Assembly (NCBI GenBank): GCA_021108335.1
Contig: JAIORC010000407.1
Coordinates: forward strand, 1-32,407
Direction of reading: 5' to 3'
DNA from: Phycisphaerae bacterium
GTDB lineage: Bacteria; Planctomycetota; Phycisphaerae; SM23-33
Length of the DNA: 32,407 bases
The notes under the pieces: model-generated
Database searches by the model: none
What the model saw: the letters and a program-made list of their open reading frames with translations, nothing else
What the model was told of the DNA's origin: nothing
Part shown: one piece after another, positions 32,246 to 32,407 of the stretch
Layout of the letters: each line of letters begins with the position of its first letter
How positions within the stretch are numbered: the first letter of the stretch is position 1
Translations under genes and position numbers: made by a program

Positions 32246-32316
32246 CGAATTTTTGGAGGTTTTCTTGAGACTTGCGGGCGGCTATGGTATTTTCTGCGAG
32301 ATTTAAGGTTCCCAAT

Positions 32317-32353
32317 AAGCCGGGAATCGGAGCGTGTTTGTGCGCCCCGGCTT
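32317..32353. repeat. Inverted repeat AAGCCGGG/CCCGGCTT
   Basis: Eight perfect base pairs enclose a 21-base loop. It lies after the vWA gene and before the last start codon. The T-run needed for an intrinsic terminator is missing on the plus strand. Confidence 0.5.
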
Positions 32354-32391
32354 GACTTGTAGCGAATTTTACCAACAAGGATGTGCCGTTA

Positions 32392-32407
32392 ATGCCGCGA
32401 CGCGACG
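32392..32407 (+). CDS. Start of an unidentified gene (partial)
   Basis: An ATG at 32392 preceded by AAGGA opens a frame MPRRD that runs off the window. The spacing of about ten bases is slightly long. Too little is visible to assign a function. Confidence 0.35.

Overview
The window is a chromosomal segment of a GC-rich Gram-negative bacterium. The best guess is Planctomycetota, probably a Phycisphaerae-type lineage. This rests on many secreted or lipobox proteins, HEAT and vWA proteins with charged low-complexity stretches, a divergent PurF, and housekeeping genes scattered in short operons. Taxonomy is inferred, not proven. Genes start on ATG or GTG, usually behind AGGAG-type ribosome binding sites.

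Layout. 1-55: the 3' end of an unidentified gene. 345-1394: a secreted thioredoxin-fold protein with helical repeats. 1442-5267 (minus): argJ, argC, then rpsI and rplM, with a strong promoter before rplM and a terminator after rpsI. 5621-10319 (plus): an envelope cluster of a CsgG/FlgO-like lipoprotein, a protein with three LPP20/FlgP-like repeats, a 50-residue lipoprotein, a FlgT-like protein and a small membrane protein. 10637-17788 (plus): an ABC-2 export locus with a GATase-like membrane protein, an ATPase, a double-length permease and a HEAT-repeat protein. 17982-18182: a cold-shock protein with its own promoter, long leader and terminator. 18312-20846 (minus): purF followed by a lipoprotein. 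21191-22337 (plus): a GatB/YqeY protein and a DUF998-like membrane protein. 22366-25575 (minus): a coiled-coil membrane protein, an RluD-type pseudouridine synthase and a GH130 glycoside phosphorylase. 25946-26019: tRNA-Asp(GTC). 26258-27698: an AT-richer, translationally overlapping two-gene module directly after the tRNA. 27789-30183: divergent rimO and dus. 30215-32245: a secreted vWA protein with 57 consecutive aspartates. 32392-32407: the start of another gene.

Two things stand out. First, the intergenic DNA carries a dispersed family of double-hairpin elements. They share a GGGTGGC/GCCACCC end and a conserved spacer, but carry interchangeable palindromic stems. About ten full or partial copies lie outside genes, one of them inside the ABC operon and one next to the start of the flgT-like gene. 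Second, the two-gene module behind tRNA-Asp differs in composition from its surroundings and looks like an acquired soluble-plus-membrane system, possibly defensive. The FlgO/FlgP/FlgT-like trio with no flagellar genes in view is a third point of interest.
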